DNA from: Daucus carota subsp. sativus
Taxonomy: Eukaryota > Streptophyta > Magnoliopsida > Apiales > Apiaceae
Direction: 5' to 3'
NCBI RefSeq assembly: GCF_001625215.2
Contig: NC_030386.2
Coordinates: 37,885,296-37,949,295 of the forward strand
Length of the DNA: 64,000 nucleotides
Both the position numbers and the translations under genes were made by a program. Positions 11,191-23,276 of this stretch are shown here, piece after piece; position 1 is the stretch's first letter; each line of letters opens with the position of its first letter. The notes beneath the pieces were generated by a model. The model did no database searches. It was not told where the DNA came from and saw nothing but the letters and a program-made list of their open reading frames with translations.

Positions 11191-14100
11191 CAAACTATCT
11201 TTTGAGATCTGTCATTGCTGAAGTAGAAAAGTTTGCTTTTGGACGAGGCAAATGCATCTTGCAGGCTAAAGATTGGACTCACTTGTGTAGTGTAAATATA
11301 CATGTGTTCTTGTTTACTTGAAATCTAATATAAGTGCTTAATTGTTGTATACTTATCCTGTAAGAAAGATTTGAAAGCTCCACTAACATCCCAATTATGT
11401 GGTATCGCGACTACCGTCAACTGGCAAGTCGAAAAACTGTGTTCTGATCGAACTTTCTATCCTGGTTTCATATTTAAGTGAACCGAATGTTTATCTCCTG
11501 TTCAGGTTGTCTGCTATTAATCACAATTTTTTGTGAAATCAATTATTCCGTGGTCCTCAACAGAAAAACGGGCAAATTATTAGCTGACCTTTTTTCTTTT
11601 TACTGAAGTGATCAACATGAAGTGTTCAAGTTATGTTATTCTGATAGAAGTTGGGTGGAATGCTTGTTTAGTTGCGCATCAGATGATGCTCATGTTTGAA
11701 GCAGAAGCAGGCATGCAGCGGCATTTATCCATTGATGTCAAGGTCAGAAAATCAGACGAGGTTAAGCTTAGAAGTAAGAAATGTCATGTGTTCATAAGAT
11801 GTTATGGCTAGAAACAAGATTACTTATTTTGGCCCAGTTGGCCCAGTTGTAACAAATCATATCAAAATTTAACAATTTAAAGTTGTCCACAGTGGTGTAA
11901 AAATGAGAATCAAACTTAATCGGTGAAGTCACGGAACAAGGATTAATGGGAATTAATTGGATTGATCAGAGACTAATCAGGTGATTAATGAAATAATCAG
12001 ATGTTTAATTAGTTTGACGAGTTACAGAACGTGGATTAATCACCTCTATTTATAAATACAATTACATCACATAAGAGAACAAAAATTATGTATATTTTCA
12101 TCTGATTCAATGAGACTGAATAACGGAAATTAGAATCTCAAACAAATATGTTAGTATTTGGATTTGTCATTTTCTAGATGAATGAAATCTCGTTCTCATT
12201 TGATGAATAAGTCATTTCTCATTCTACAATTCTTGGAATACTCATCCCGATGTGTTTCATTCTCATTCTGATTTTCATTCAATCCAAACCCCCTCTTAAA
12301 TTCTACTCCCGCTGACGATCTCTGAAGACCAGATGTACGCTCTGGTGCACTGTCTCTTATTTTTGGACGTCAACATTTAGATTAATGCAATTACATGATT
12401 TCAAGAAGAGGGAAATTGGAGTAATCTTAAAGCAGCATGATACTCAAAAGTAAAAAAGCGGATGAGATAAAACAGCAGTTCCCATCCAAGAAAAAAGAAA
12501 TGGAGAAAGGTAGCTCAGTCCCGAGGCAACAGTACGTAGTGCTCCCAGCAAATACCAAAGACACGAGAATTTTTAAAGAGAATATTTAGAAGAACAAGCA
12601 AAGAGACATTCCTTGTACCCTACCAAGAAAAGTATATGCATTATTTTATATTTTTCTACGTTTATGCAAAGCTATCAAAAGCAAAGCCATTTCTCCCGCC
12701 CCAACATATCTTCAATCATTACATTTCGTGTATGGGGCACCCAATTAAGAGTGCTGCCTATACATGACTAGCATACTTGTTTATATATGCCCAATTTTTT
12801 TCTAGTTCAATTGGAACAATGCAGACATGCTGGTAGAAATTTCTGATCAGTACATACATATATTGTTGCAACTTGCAATCAATGACTCGTAAAGTAAGTT
12901 GGACAATTTTTTAATAATCGGGACAACATGAATTAAATTCTTATCACTAGATTATCTCCTGATGATTAAACGGATTTAAAACAGTTGTGAAAATGATACA
13001 ACTTAAAAGAATGAGTGGTATTTGCTCAACACATAATATACTAATTTTGGTCATTTAGACTTCAACCGAGCATATCGCTCTTAGAAGAGAGTATATAAGA
13101 GATGAATAAATAGCGTAATTCTGCACAGTCTCTCGATCTTTTGGTCGGGATTAAAATTATGATTTATATTTTCACGTAAGTTAATGTCATAAATTATGAG
13201 TTTAAAATATCTGTTTCGATAATTTTTGATTTATTAATAATTTATAAATTATTAAAAATATAAAAATAAACATAATTTATGGATAACTTATGACGTACGT
13301 GTAACTTTTATAAGAAAATATTAAAAAATTAGGTCATCAAAAAAATATCATAAACTAATTTCTGATTTAAGTCAATTTCTGACTTATTTTTTATTTTAAA
13401 TTAATTTCTAACTTATTATATATACAACATTTCTTAATTTAAATCCAAAAATAATATTAATTCCAACTTAAAAGCTAGACAACGAGGCTCTAAATGGGTT
13501 TGGGTTCGCCAGGTCCGGCTGCTTAACCCTAAGTGGCAAAGGGTAACTACAGCATGCATATTTAATATTGTATATATACAATGCATGTGTATGTGAGAAG
13601 TTGAGGCAAGTGCCTTTGTTTTGTGATAAAGTTGATGATCACGATCAAAGTGAATCCATATTGGGAGATTGAAAATCGATCTGGATTTGGCTAAAGGGAG
13701 AGAGAGTGTGATTTCATATTGGCATGCTGGCATTAATTTATCAATAATCTAACTAGGAAAGCTGTATATCGTCTAACTTAGAATGGTAAGAAAGCTCTAG
13801 GTTATTATTGCAGTGGCTGAACGAGGTACCCAAAACTCCCATCTTAGTTTGAATTTTAAATTTCAATATACATAAATTAATTCATAACTCGAGTTCAATA
13901 TTGAATTTTAAATTTGGTTCGGCTTTACGTAGTATGAGGTTCCTTATTCGAAAATAAAAGATTAAGTTGAGATGGTAATAAACTCGAGTCCACGATATGA
14001 ACTTTCCCAAAAATCTTAATAAATTATTTGAATTTGTTTCGTTTACAAGTCCATGTATTATAATCGTAAATGAACCAAACTCTGTGTTCGCTTTTTTTAA

Positions 14101-14450
14101 TTTTACCACATAGTTTAAAAAACATTATCTGTATATATGTATGATGTATGCGAGTAATCCGTAGAAGATGCGGAGGTATTTAGAGAAGAAAGCGAGGGTA
14201 CGTAGAGTAGGGTAAGAAAGACAGTGATGTGTTTCCCACGCTAGAGCTAGGGCTAGGGGGCATTAGATACCTTAAAAGTGCTTGGAACCGGGTCACAAGT
14301 GTATCAATGTCAAAAGTTGTAAACTATTTTACCAGATCTCCTCCTGCCTTTTCAACTAACTGACAATCTCTGCTCTTTTTCAATTATTTTCTGCATGCCT
14401 TCCCACACCACAGTTTTATATACAATCGAATTTTAACGCTAAATTTATTT
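11191..14450. other. intergenic: LIG4 3' flank and gene-free sequence
   Basis: The LIG4 3' UTR probably covers about the first 200 bases. Beyond this both strands lack long frames or recognisable exons. The sequence is AT-rich with short polypyrimidine tracts (about 14,340-14,390). No RNA gene was recognised. Confidence 0.6.
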
Positions 14451-14453
14451 ACG

Positions 14454-15421
14454 ATGAATTTCTCACATCAAATTCATCCTACATGATTTCTGACTATAAA
14501 TTCATGACGTATTTATGGTTTTAAAAAATATTTTCCCCTAAATATTAAAAATTAAAAATCTCATATGCCAGCTATGACATCCCTTATATCTTGGATCTGG
14601 ATCCAGTGTTACTAAAATAAAAATAATTTAGAATATTTTTTTTTGACAAAAAAATAATTTAGAATATTCATTTTGAAAAGAAGGCAAAAATAACTAATTT
14701 AAAATCTATATATTTTTATAAAAATTAAAAGAAAACCGATTTGACACTGAAAACAGGATCGCACGTACACTTGAGTTATCTAATTGTAGTCTCGTGTACA
14801 TTTTCTCAAATCTTCTTTTTAGTGACTCAAGTGGTGGGTTTATCCTCTGTTGTCCCGGAAGACCCCAGGTTCGACTCTGCCTCGTCCGAAAAGTATTATA
14901 ACAGATAAATTTTAGTCTACATTGTCAAATAATATAATAAAATAAAGTTTAGTCTTTATTTCGTACTTTTAGTGACGATTTTTTCCTTCAAATATTTTGC
15001 TCAGCTATTCAATTAGTTAATTAGCAAACTTAAGCATTTTTTTTTGATATTATTGTATTATAAAAATTCTTTTTATAGATACAAACTATTAAATTAAAAT
15101 ATACTTGATTCTGTTTTTAACGAAATATGATTGATTTTAATGAAAAAATGTTTCAAGGATGCAAACTAAAACGAAATATAAAGTTAGGGGTGCAAACTGT
15201 TGTAAACTATTTTTAACATCAAAGTTAACGGAAAATTTAACGGAATGGGGCAAACTGCTAACGGATTAGAAGTTTGGACGGCGAACTGACACGTTTAGAA
15301 GTCTATGTACCAAAGTGTTTTTCGAGCAAAGTAGAGGGTTGCAAAGTGCAGTAAGCTCTTTTATTTACCATGAATTTCTCACATCAAATTCATCCTACAT
15401 GATTTCTGACTATAAATTCAT
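14454..15421. repeat. direct repeat pair about 0.9 kb apart
   Basis: A 52-bp stretch at 14454-14505 (starts ATGAATTTCTCACATC) recurs identically at 15370-15421. Similarity continues with gaps to about 14570 and 15480 (shared AAAAATTAAAAATCTCATATG). The 860 bases between hold the tRNA-like SINE head and AT-rich sequence. It could be an insertion flanked by a duplication, or two copies of one dispersed repeat. Confidence 0.85.
14821..14895 (+). mobile_element. tRNA-derived SINE head (degenerate)
   Basis: Has a polymerase III A-box-like TGACTCAAGTGG at 14823-14834 and a B-box-like GGTTCGACTCTGC at 14868-14880, spaced as in a tRNA. The stretch does not form a full cloverleaf with a sensible anticodon arm, so it is read as the 5' part of a tRNA-related SINE rather than a tRNA gene. 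Confidence 0.55.
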
Positions 15422-15565
15422 CGCCGTTTAAACAAAATATTTTCCTCTGTCTCAGTGAAAAATTAAAAATCTCATATGCTAAAATTAATCTCACGCACAG
15501 TTTAAACAAGCGAAATAGCGAATCATCAAATCTCTGATTAAAATGGTTTTAAAATAACAATAAGA

Positions 15566-15730
15566 ATAAATAAAAAGTGCTCATCAAAAAACATGAATCG
15601 ATTGTATATATTAATTATATATTTTTTAATTAAACCAGAGTAGTTAAGAGTAAATAAAAACTACTCATCAAAAAATTTGAAATAAGAGTCGATTGTATAT
15701 ATCTTTTAATTAAACCAGAGGAGTTGAAGT
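15566..15730. repeat. imperfect tandem duplication, about 80-bp unit
   Basis: Two adjacent copies share AAA(G/C)TRCTCATCAAAAAA, TCGATTGTATATAT and TTTTAATTAAACCAGAG, followed by AGTTRAGA/AGTTGAAG. They differ mainly by an AT-rich insertion in the first copy. Confidence 0.8.
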
Positions 15731-17046
15731 AAAAGACCCAATTTTCAATTTAACAGGGATAAATTTGTAAATCAAGCATTTCTCGAATATATATAGCAAG
15801 TCCAAACTGAACAGAAACAAGATGAAACAGGGGCTGGGGTATTATTATGTTTCATAATCAGCAGACACAGAGATTGCAAGTATAGCTATAGATACAGGGC
15901 AGAATCGTTTGGTTTTGTTGTTTATATGCAACACACAAGCTGTAGTGTAGATGTAAGAAATAGGGGGCATCGTGAAGAGGCATAATATTCTGAGTAAAAA
16001 TAGGAGGGAGCTGGCAAGCTTTTTTGTCTATCAATTATCAGCTCAGTTTGTGTAAGCTTTTTATACATCAATTCTGGACTAGCTCATCACTTGTGCAAAC
16101 TTTAACTCCCTTTTGTGTCTATAAATTCTGTCTCTCGAAAGATGACAGAGTGAGAGTGCCAAAAACAGAATATTACACTCACATACCTTCCAATTATTTT
16201 CTCTCTTTCCTGTTCATCGACTTTATTAATTAATAAATGATGTTACTTTCTTGAACAAACTGCGGTCTGGAATATATGGTCTGTGGGAAGATCGTGACAA
16301 CTAGTGATGCAATTGTATTTGATGAGTTACGGAACTAGAATGTTAATTCGTAGGAGGAGGATTTTGGCGGTACTCCCTCGGTCGGTCACTATATTTTGAT
16401 TGAAATTTACATGTACTATCTAATTGAAGAAAATAATAAAAATTATAATATTAAATAATATATTTAGTCTATTTTAATATGCAACTTTGAGATTCTGAAA
16501 ATAACAAAGAAATAAATTTTAATGTTTAATAAAAAAATTATAACATTAAATAATATATTTAGTCTATTATTAAAGAACTACATGTATCTTTTGTTTTCTA
16601 GTATCATAATAACTTTTACTTCCTTTATATGCGGTTTTAATTGATATTTTACATAAATTGATCAAATTTTGACTAAATTTAATTAATTTATATATATATC
16701 GATTCCAAAGATGAGGTCAAAAATGACATTTGAAAACTGAAACTTAAAATCAGGATTTGTAGTTGCATATATGGTTGCATATGCAACCACGGTATTTTTG
16801 AAAATATTTTAAAGAAGATAGTATTTTTGAAAATAAGATTGGAGAAGGTAGTATTTTTGAAAATAAGATTGAAAACGTGGTTATGAATAAAAAAAGCCCA
16901 ACATTTAATTCAGAATAATTATAATAATTATCGGTCGAAATTCAACCAATTTGATTTTATAAAAGTTTTCTTTTTTACTAATTGACTCTATAAAGTCAAA
17001 GAATTCAAATAAATTGAGAAGACTATTACACAAAAAGTTACCAAAG
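15731..17046. other. intergenic, AT-rich with local repeats
   Basis: No gene recognised. At 16371 a CTCCCTCGGTCGGTC end resembles a decayed Stowaway MITE; the phrase AAATAATATATTTAGTCTAT occurs twice (about 16,452 and 16,547). About 16,790-16,880 carries near-tandem units built on AGTATTTTTGAAAATAAGATT. Confidence 0.5.
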
Positions 17047-17048
17047 TA

Positions 17049-17305
17049 CTCCCTCCGTCTCAAAATACATGTCACATTTAACTTTTAACTAGTCAAATTG
17101 ACTCATCTTTGACTATACATAAAAAATTATTTATTTATTATTTTTAAACATAAAAAGTTATATCTTAAAATAAATTAGATATATTTTCTAATGATATTTT
17201 TTTGTTTATTTTTTTCAATTATATAATACATATAAATTGCTGTCAAACTATAGCCAATTTGACTAGCTAAAAATCAAATGTGACATGTATTTTGAGACGG
17301 GGAAG
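17049..17305. mobile_element. Stowaway-type MITE
   Basis: TA-flanked (17047-17048 and 17306-17307), 257 bp. CTCCCTCCGTCTCAAAATAC at the left is the inverse of GTATTTTGAGACGGGGAAG at the right with a few changes; the next inner bases (ATGTCACATTT / AAATGTGACAT) also pair. Confidence 0.88.
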
Positions 17306-17569
17306 TATTGAAATTGTTTTCGTGTATAGAATTTCATCCCAAGATTTTGAAGAGTACGATGACAATAACAATACACAACGATAAAACAACATTCAACGCT
17401 GTCTATACAGCTCCGACTTGATTTGTTTGTTTTTGGTGTGAAGAACCCCTGGTAATAAAACCAAAAACAACTAATGCCCCGTGTTTTTTATACGGTTTCA
17501 CTGCTATTCTTGACGCAGCTTTTACCGGTTTCGTTTTGCGTTTTTTGACCGCTTCATTCTCAATATATT

Positions 17570-17640
17570 ACTACAAGAAAGAAATTGCTATAAACGACAC
17601 AAAAATGGGCGACACAAGGCTCTAACGGTCGCAAATAGCG
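17570..17640 (+). mobile_element. CACTA-type terminal fragment
   Basis: ACTACAAGAAAGAAATTGCT followed by repeated CGACAC words (three within about 50 bases) matches the look of plant CACTA ends, CACTACAAGAAA plus subterminal repeats. The first C of the terminus is a T. No opposite end was found nearby, so it is a remnant. Confidence 0.45.
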
Positions 17641-18964
17641 TTAATTAAATCGACCAAGATCCAGTCATACATACATGCATGCATATATACGTGACCCGTT
17701 GTGTATAAATACGTGTTGTATAATTGGTTACACATGAACGCATGGGATTGTTATTACAGCTGGCAAACTTCGTCTCGATTGGCCTAGCCTAAAATATCGT
17801 CAAAAAATTCGCTCTGCTACGAGACGAGTACAATTCGGTACTGCTGGTTTGAATACGCGAAGATTAGAATTAGAATTCGTAGATCATCTCATATCATATC
17901 GTCTGTATCAGCTCAAATTCGACACGTCCTGTCGACTCGTTTCATCACCATCAAGACGAATCCAACTCGTCACGATCTTTATTTCTTTGAACCTACTTCA
18001 GAGCTAATAATAGTCTTATTCTTTTGCTCACCAAACTATTAAACAAGAGTCATGTAATCCACCTTAAAAAAATGTGTTCCGCAATAAAATGCTTTATTAC
18101 TGGATATTTATATTATATTATTAAAATTAATTTAATATCTAATTCTACTCAGCTATTCATAAAATCTAATCGATATCAGTTTTATTTATTAGGTAATAAA
18201 TTAATAAAATTAATCAATAAAATAAGAAGAAATTAATATCGATAATTCTACAGTGATGCCTATTTTATTTATTTTTCTTTTGCAAAATACCTATTTTATT
18301 TATTACTGTACATAACAAATTAATAAAAACTAATTAATATTTATCTTATTTATTACATAATAAATTAATAAAAAATAATTACATCACTTAAAAATTTAGT
18401 AACTCGCCAAGTTATATACTAGTTGAGTTAATCAAGACTCACCTTATCTCGTATCAAGACACCTCTAACTGTTACTACTATCGCCATCCTTTGTAACTTT
18501 TCACCTTTCAAAAATTGAATGGAGATTCTTCGCGGTCTTAATAAAGAGAAAGGAAGATTCAGACACAGCGTTAACAGTAAAACAACGAGCTAGAGTCCCA
18601 GAGATCATACATTTGCTGTCAGTTAAGCAATTGTTGAAAATATGACATAAAATGAATTTGAAACTTTATTACTGATATTTTTAAAATTTTACATAAACTG
18701 GTTGTCAACATGATATCAGAACTTTGATTTAACACACAGTTATATTACTAACCTTTAGAATCGGGTTCTGTCATCAACAATATATCATGTATAGAAGTTG
18801 TAAGTAAAGGAGTAATATGAATAAAGACATGGTGCATCGGGATCAGAGCAGAAAGAGAAGGTGGCAGCAATGATGGGGGTTAGGGTGGCATCGTTTTGCA
18901 TGCAGCAATTAGATGAAATCAGGATGACAATGGAGGAAGAAAGGAACAAACTGAGAGAAAAAAG

Positions 18965-19210
18965 AACATCTTTTCTTTTCTTTTCTTTTCTTTATCTCTT
19001 TTCTCTTTATTTCTTTCTTTACTTTTCTTTCATTCATTTTACCACTACACTACATGACTCCTTTATCTTTTTCTCCTGCTTCTCTCTTTCACTTTCTCTG
19101 CTTTCCGGGGCTTACTCCACCTTTCATCGCTCGCCTAGCTTACTCAGTTTAGACCCCTCTCTATCTCACCCTCTCTTTTCTCTTTGATTTCAGCGTCTCA
19201 AGCTTTTTAC
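18965..19210 (+). repeat. pyrimidine-rich (TTTTC)n tract
   Basis: Begins with TTTTC units and continues as C/T-rich sequence for about 240 bases. It follows a purine-rich stretch at 18,925-18,965. It resembles a plant 5' leader, but no coding sequence follows on either strand, so no gene is called. Confidence 0.6.
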
Positions 19211-22200
19211 AACTTATTGCCCTCACCTATTTTAACTTTTCTCCTTCCTCTCGCTCTGCTTACCATCTTCTACACTTATCCGGCAATACAAATCCATATT
19301 CAAATTGCGAGCTATATTATGAGATTTTAATAAATTATATTTAATTTTGATTTTATGCAGATTTTGCAAAGAATTGGTATAAGTTTTTACACTTAATATA
19401 TATTAACGGTCTAACAAATTCATTATTTTATTAAGTCCAAAATTCTTTTATCTAACATATAAAAATAATTATATTTTAATGAATTTTAAACATTCCTAAT
19501 TGAATATCATCAAAATAAAAAATATAATTTAAAATCCTAAATGTACCAGATTTTGTATCATTATCTAAGATCTTAACTAAATATTCCGAAATTCTTATAT
19601 ATATTAAAATCTGAATTGAATCACATGAATTTCATAAATAATATTTTTTTAAATCTCAAAAGAATACACCTCCTAAATCTTTACTTTTGACTTTACTGGT
19701 CAAGTTAAATTTAATTTTGTCTGAATTTTAAAATTATTTTTATCTAATTTTTGGAATCTGAAAAATATATTCTAAATAAATAATCCATATTTTCTAATAA
19801 TGTATTTAATTTTATAATTATATAATATGTATAAATTTCTATCGAATTTGATATTAAAACAAAACATTAATTTGAAATGAAAATATTAACATAATAATTT
19901 TTTGAAAAAAGTGAATCACCTGTTATGCATTTCAGTCGTCGCTTCTAATACCGCACTTATAAGTCCGTCACTTTGTATTCAGTTATACTGTGTTTTAGCT
20001 AATTTCAATCAAATTATTTGAAGAAATTTATAATTTATATTGTACGGCAATATCTATATTATACTCCATCCACTCCCATTTCGGTCCAATTGATTAATTT
20101 AATAATAGAAATTCTTTATATAATATTATAATTATAATTATTATTTTAAAGATTATGATCAAAATATATGCAATGTATTTTATTTTTTTGATAATTATAT
20201 TCAATGTATTATAAAATTCAATTTTCAAATTCAGAAAAATAACTAAAATCTTTTATTATTTAAAATTGAAATTTAATCGAACCGACCAACAAATTTTAAA
20301 AAGGCCAAATAAATAAGAGGTGAGAGCTGTGGTTGAACCAATTCTAGTATATACTTTTTGAAAGAAGAATTGGACCAACAATTTCCCAAAAGTTTGTTCA
20401 AATAGCCACATGTGTATAAGAATAATTAATTATGAATTATAAAATTTGTGTAATTGCAAGTGATATGACTAAAGGAATTTTTATTTTTATATTGAAACAA
20501 TATAACTTAAGGATTAAAATGCAAGTACCTGGTAACGCAGTTTATCAGGTATTAAAAACTAATCCTTTCTACGAATTCAGTACAAAATATATATTATGTC
20601 TGTACCTCCCAGCATAATGAAAAAAGAAATTAATTTATGACGTCATAAAAAAGAAATTAACTGGTCAAGAAAACACAACACAAGTAAAACTGATGTTTAC
20701 CTGTTTCCACTTTTAGAGGTTGTGGCCCTAAAAAATGTGTCCAACTCAGATGGGCAGTCACTCATAATCCTTTGTTACTTTCTCAAAAAAATTTAACCCC
20801 CCAAGAACCAAATCATTTGACTCCCAAATCTGAAGAAAAATGGGCACAAAGGAATCAGTCAATTGATCCTTTTCTTGTGAGTAGAGGAACCTAAGCCATG
20901 TTATAGATCATGATCATTTCATTTCCTATACCCCTTTAATTTTACTGATCATGTTCCAATCATTTGTTCACCACTTCTTGACCAAACCTTTTCTTTCAAA
21001 GCAATTTTACCTCTATATCTCCATTTTGCTTTTTTGTTATATATGTTCTAAATATATCATAAATTTAAATGAATTTTGCAAATCGAAATCGTGTTTGAAA
21101 AATAATGTTATCTGATCAAATTCAAAATATTTATATAAACATTTTAGGTAGAGCTCTTGTCAATATGTGTACAAGGTGTGAGGTGCAGGCACAATGAATT
21201 TTCCAAGTTTGTTATATGTAAAGGCATCACTTGATAAAACTAAAAGAAAAGGAAAAGAAATGTCCCACCTCATCACATTTTGTTCATCTCTTTTCAGCTT
21301 TTCTTGTATTTGAAAGGACACTAATCAGTTTGATCTTAGACTCTATGAGGCTTTTAATGATAAGCTGCAGGAGATCATACTATGATTTATTAAAAAAGTA
21401 CTAGTATTCAATCAGTTTATTACTTGGGACTGCTTGCCAAAGCTTGTTAAGTGAATTCATGACCAAAGTTAGAGTTCAAATCTCTATAAAAGCCAAACAT
21501 TGTGCACAATAGCTTATACAACCATAGTTGCTTTGTAAAAACAAGGGATGAGTTGGTCAAGACAGACATTGTCGCAGATCACTTTGTTACAAAATTAAAA
21601 AAAAAAAAAAAAAAATCTTCTGCGGATTTTGGAAGAATTCACTTTGTTTGGTCATGGTTAGTTTTGCGCCGTTTGTTACAAAAAAAAAAAAAAAAAAAAA
21701 AAGTTCCGAACCCAAAGCCTAAACTAATGTAAGTAGCCTAATCTTATTCTTAAATGGGATGCAATAATTCTACTAATATTATGAATTATTTGTGTGGGCA
21801 TAAAATAGAATATAGGCAGGACAAAGACAAATGGTTATTGCAGACTGCAGAAAAAAGATGAAATAAATCACAATAATGGTAGCCTACTGGATAGGAGAGG
21901 AGACAGATGATTGCTTTTTGGGTACCTGGGGAATAAAACTCTGTCTCTCTACAAAGATTGGCGTGAGCAAAACTTTTCTTTCCCACTTCAAATATAACAA
22001 GTTGTATAAAACTATGTCTGCTAGTCCCTGTGAGCAGCTCGAAAGATAAAAATCTTAGAATGGGTGATTAAAACGCTCATAGGTCACTTAGACCCGTATT
22101 CACGTAAAAATTTAGATGGTTGTATCAATCACTTGTCGAGAATTTAAATCCGAAAACAATGCAGATGTTCTGATGTACTAATCTGTGATTTGTATGCAGA

Positions 22201-23276
22201 GGTTAGCTCCTTGAAAAATGATGAGAACATGAGAAAGGAAATAAAATAGCACTTTGCTTTTTTATCTTTCATCACAATAATCTACTCTCTTTCCCTTCCT
22301 TTTTTTCCTCTTTACCACTTTATACCAGTATATTTTGAATATCTGCTGGCCTGTCTGTCCATTCAAAGGCTGGTCTGTGAATTTCTTTTTATTAAAGCAG
22401 TGTTCAATTACTCTATTTTTCATAGTTAAATTTTTTTGAATGGGGTGCTTTGTAGTGGACCCTGATTTACATAAAGTTGTGTCATTTGCATGAAAGAAAA
22501 GAATGACAATGTGTACTATACATTAGTACCCCTACATATTTGGTTTGGATTGAGATCTTCTGTCTGCAGCTTTTCATTATCTTGCTGCTAAATTTATCTC
22601 AGTTACCAATATTTACCCCATGGTAATATTTATCATGACTCCGCAGGACTTTGTTTTCGACACAATCTCTGCGTTTAAGATTCAATTAACTCAAATGCAA
22701 CCCGAAACGAGAACACAGAAAGCTAAATATACGACTATTAACGTTCAAAAACACGATCTGAAACCCGAAATGACCATTCATATGTGATAGTGGCATAGCC
22801 CCGGGAGTCCAGGATAACTAGAATGATCACTAATTTAAGCTTTTGCACTAACTCAACTTTAACAATAATCCATAGAGTACACTTTCCAGGAGCAGTCAAT
22901 CTAACAATAAACTCAATAGAGAAAGGGGGAATCTTAAGTTTTATAATTAATAGTAATTTATAGTTTGCAGAAAAGAGAGACAAAAAGAAAAAGGGAAAAG
23001 TAATTACCCAATAAATAAAAAAGTTAGAGTACAAAAAAAAGGTTAAAGAAGCATGAGTAACAAGTATAAAGAAGGTGGTTAGTGTTCTAGTCTAGTTCTG
23101 CTTACATTCCTCAAGCTTTCCATATATTCTCTTTAACTTGAGTCTTGAAAACTACAAGGGGAGGGTGTTTTTGTGAAGGAGGTTTTAAGTTTGTTGAAAT
23201 CTTGATTAAGATCACATAGGCTAGTGAGAAATTTCAAGGTAAAATTGTGGGTGGGGGGTGTGTCTTTGAATAAGTA
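19211..23276. other. intergenic and upstream region of the SMXL gene
   Basis: No gene recognised. Two A-homopolymers occur at about 21,597-21,615 and 21,680-21,702. About 20,060-20,290 has a weak, decayed MITE look (ACTCCATCCACTCCC). The SMXL promoter and 5' leader should lie in the last kilobase or so; no single TATA element stands out. Confidence 0.5.

Noticed and set aside
14821-14895. True tRNA gene
   Set aside because: A and B boxes are present but acceptor and anticodon arms do not pair, so a SINE head is preferred.
18861-19187. 108-codon frame starting MAAMMGVRVASFCMQQ
   Set aside because: Most of it translates a (TTTTC)n pyrimidine tract; no family resemblance and no splice partner found.
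21502-21732. Frame with two poly-lysine runs
   Set aside because: The lysines come from two A-homopolymers; no coding character otherwise.
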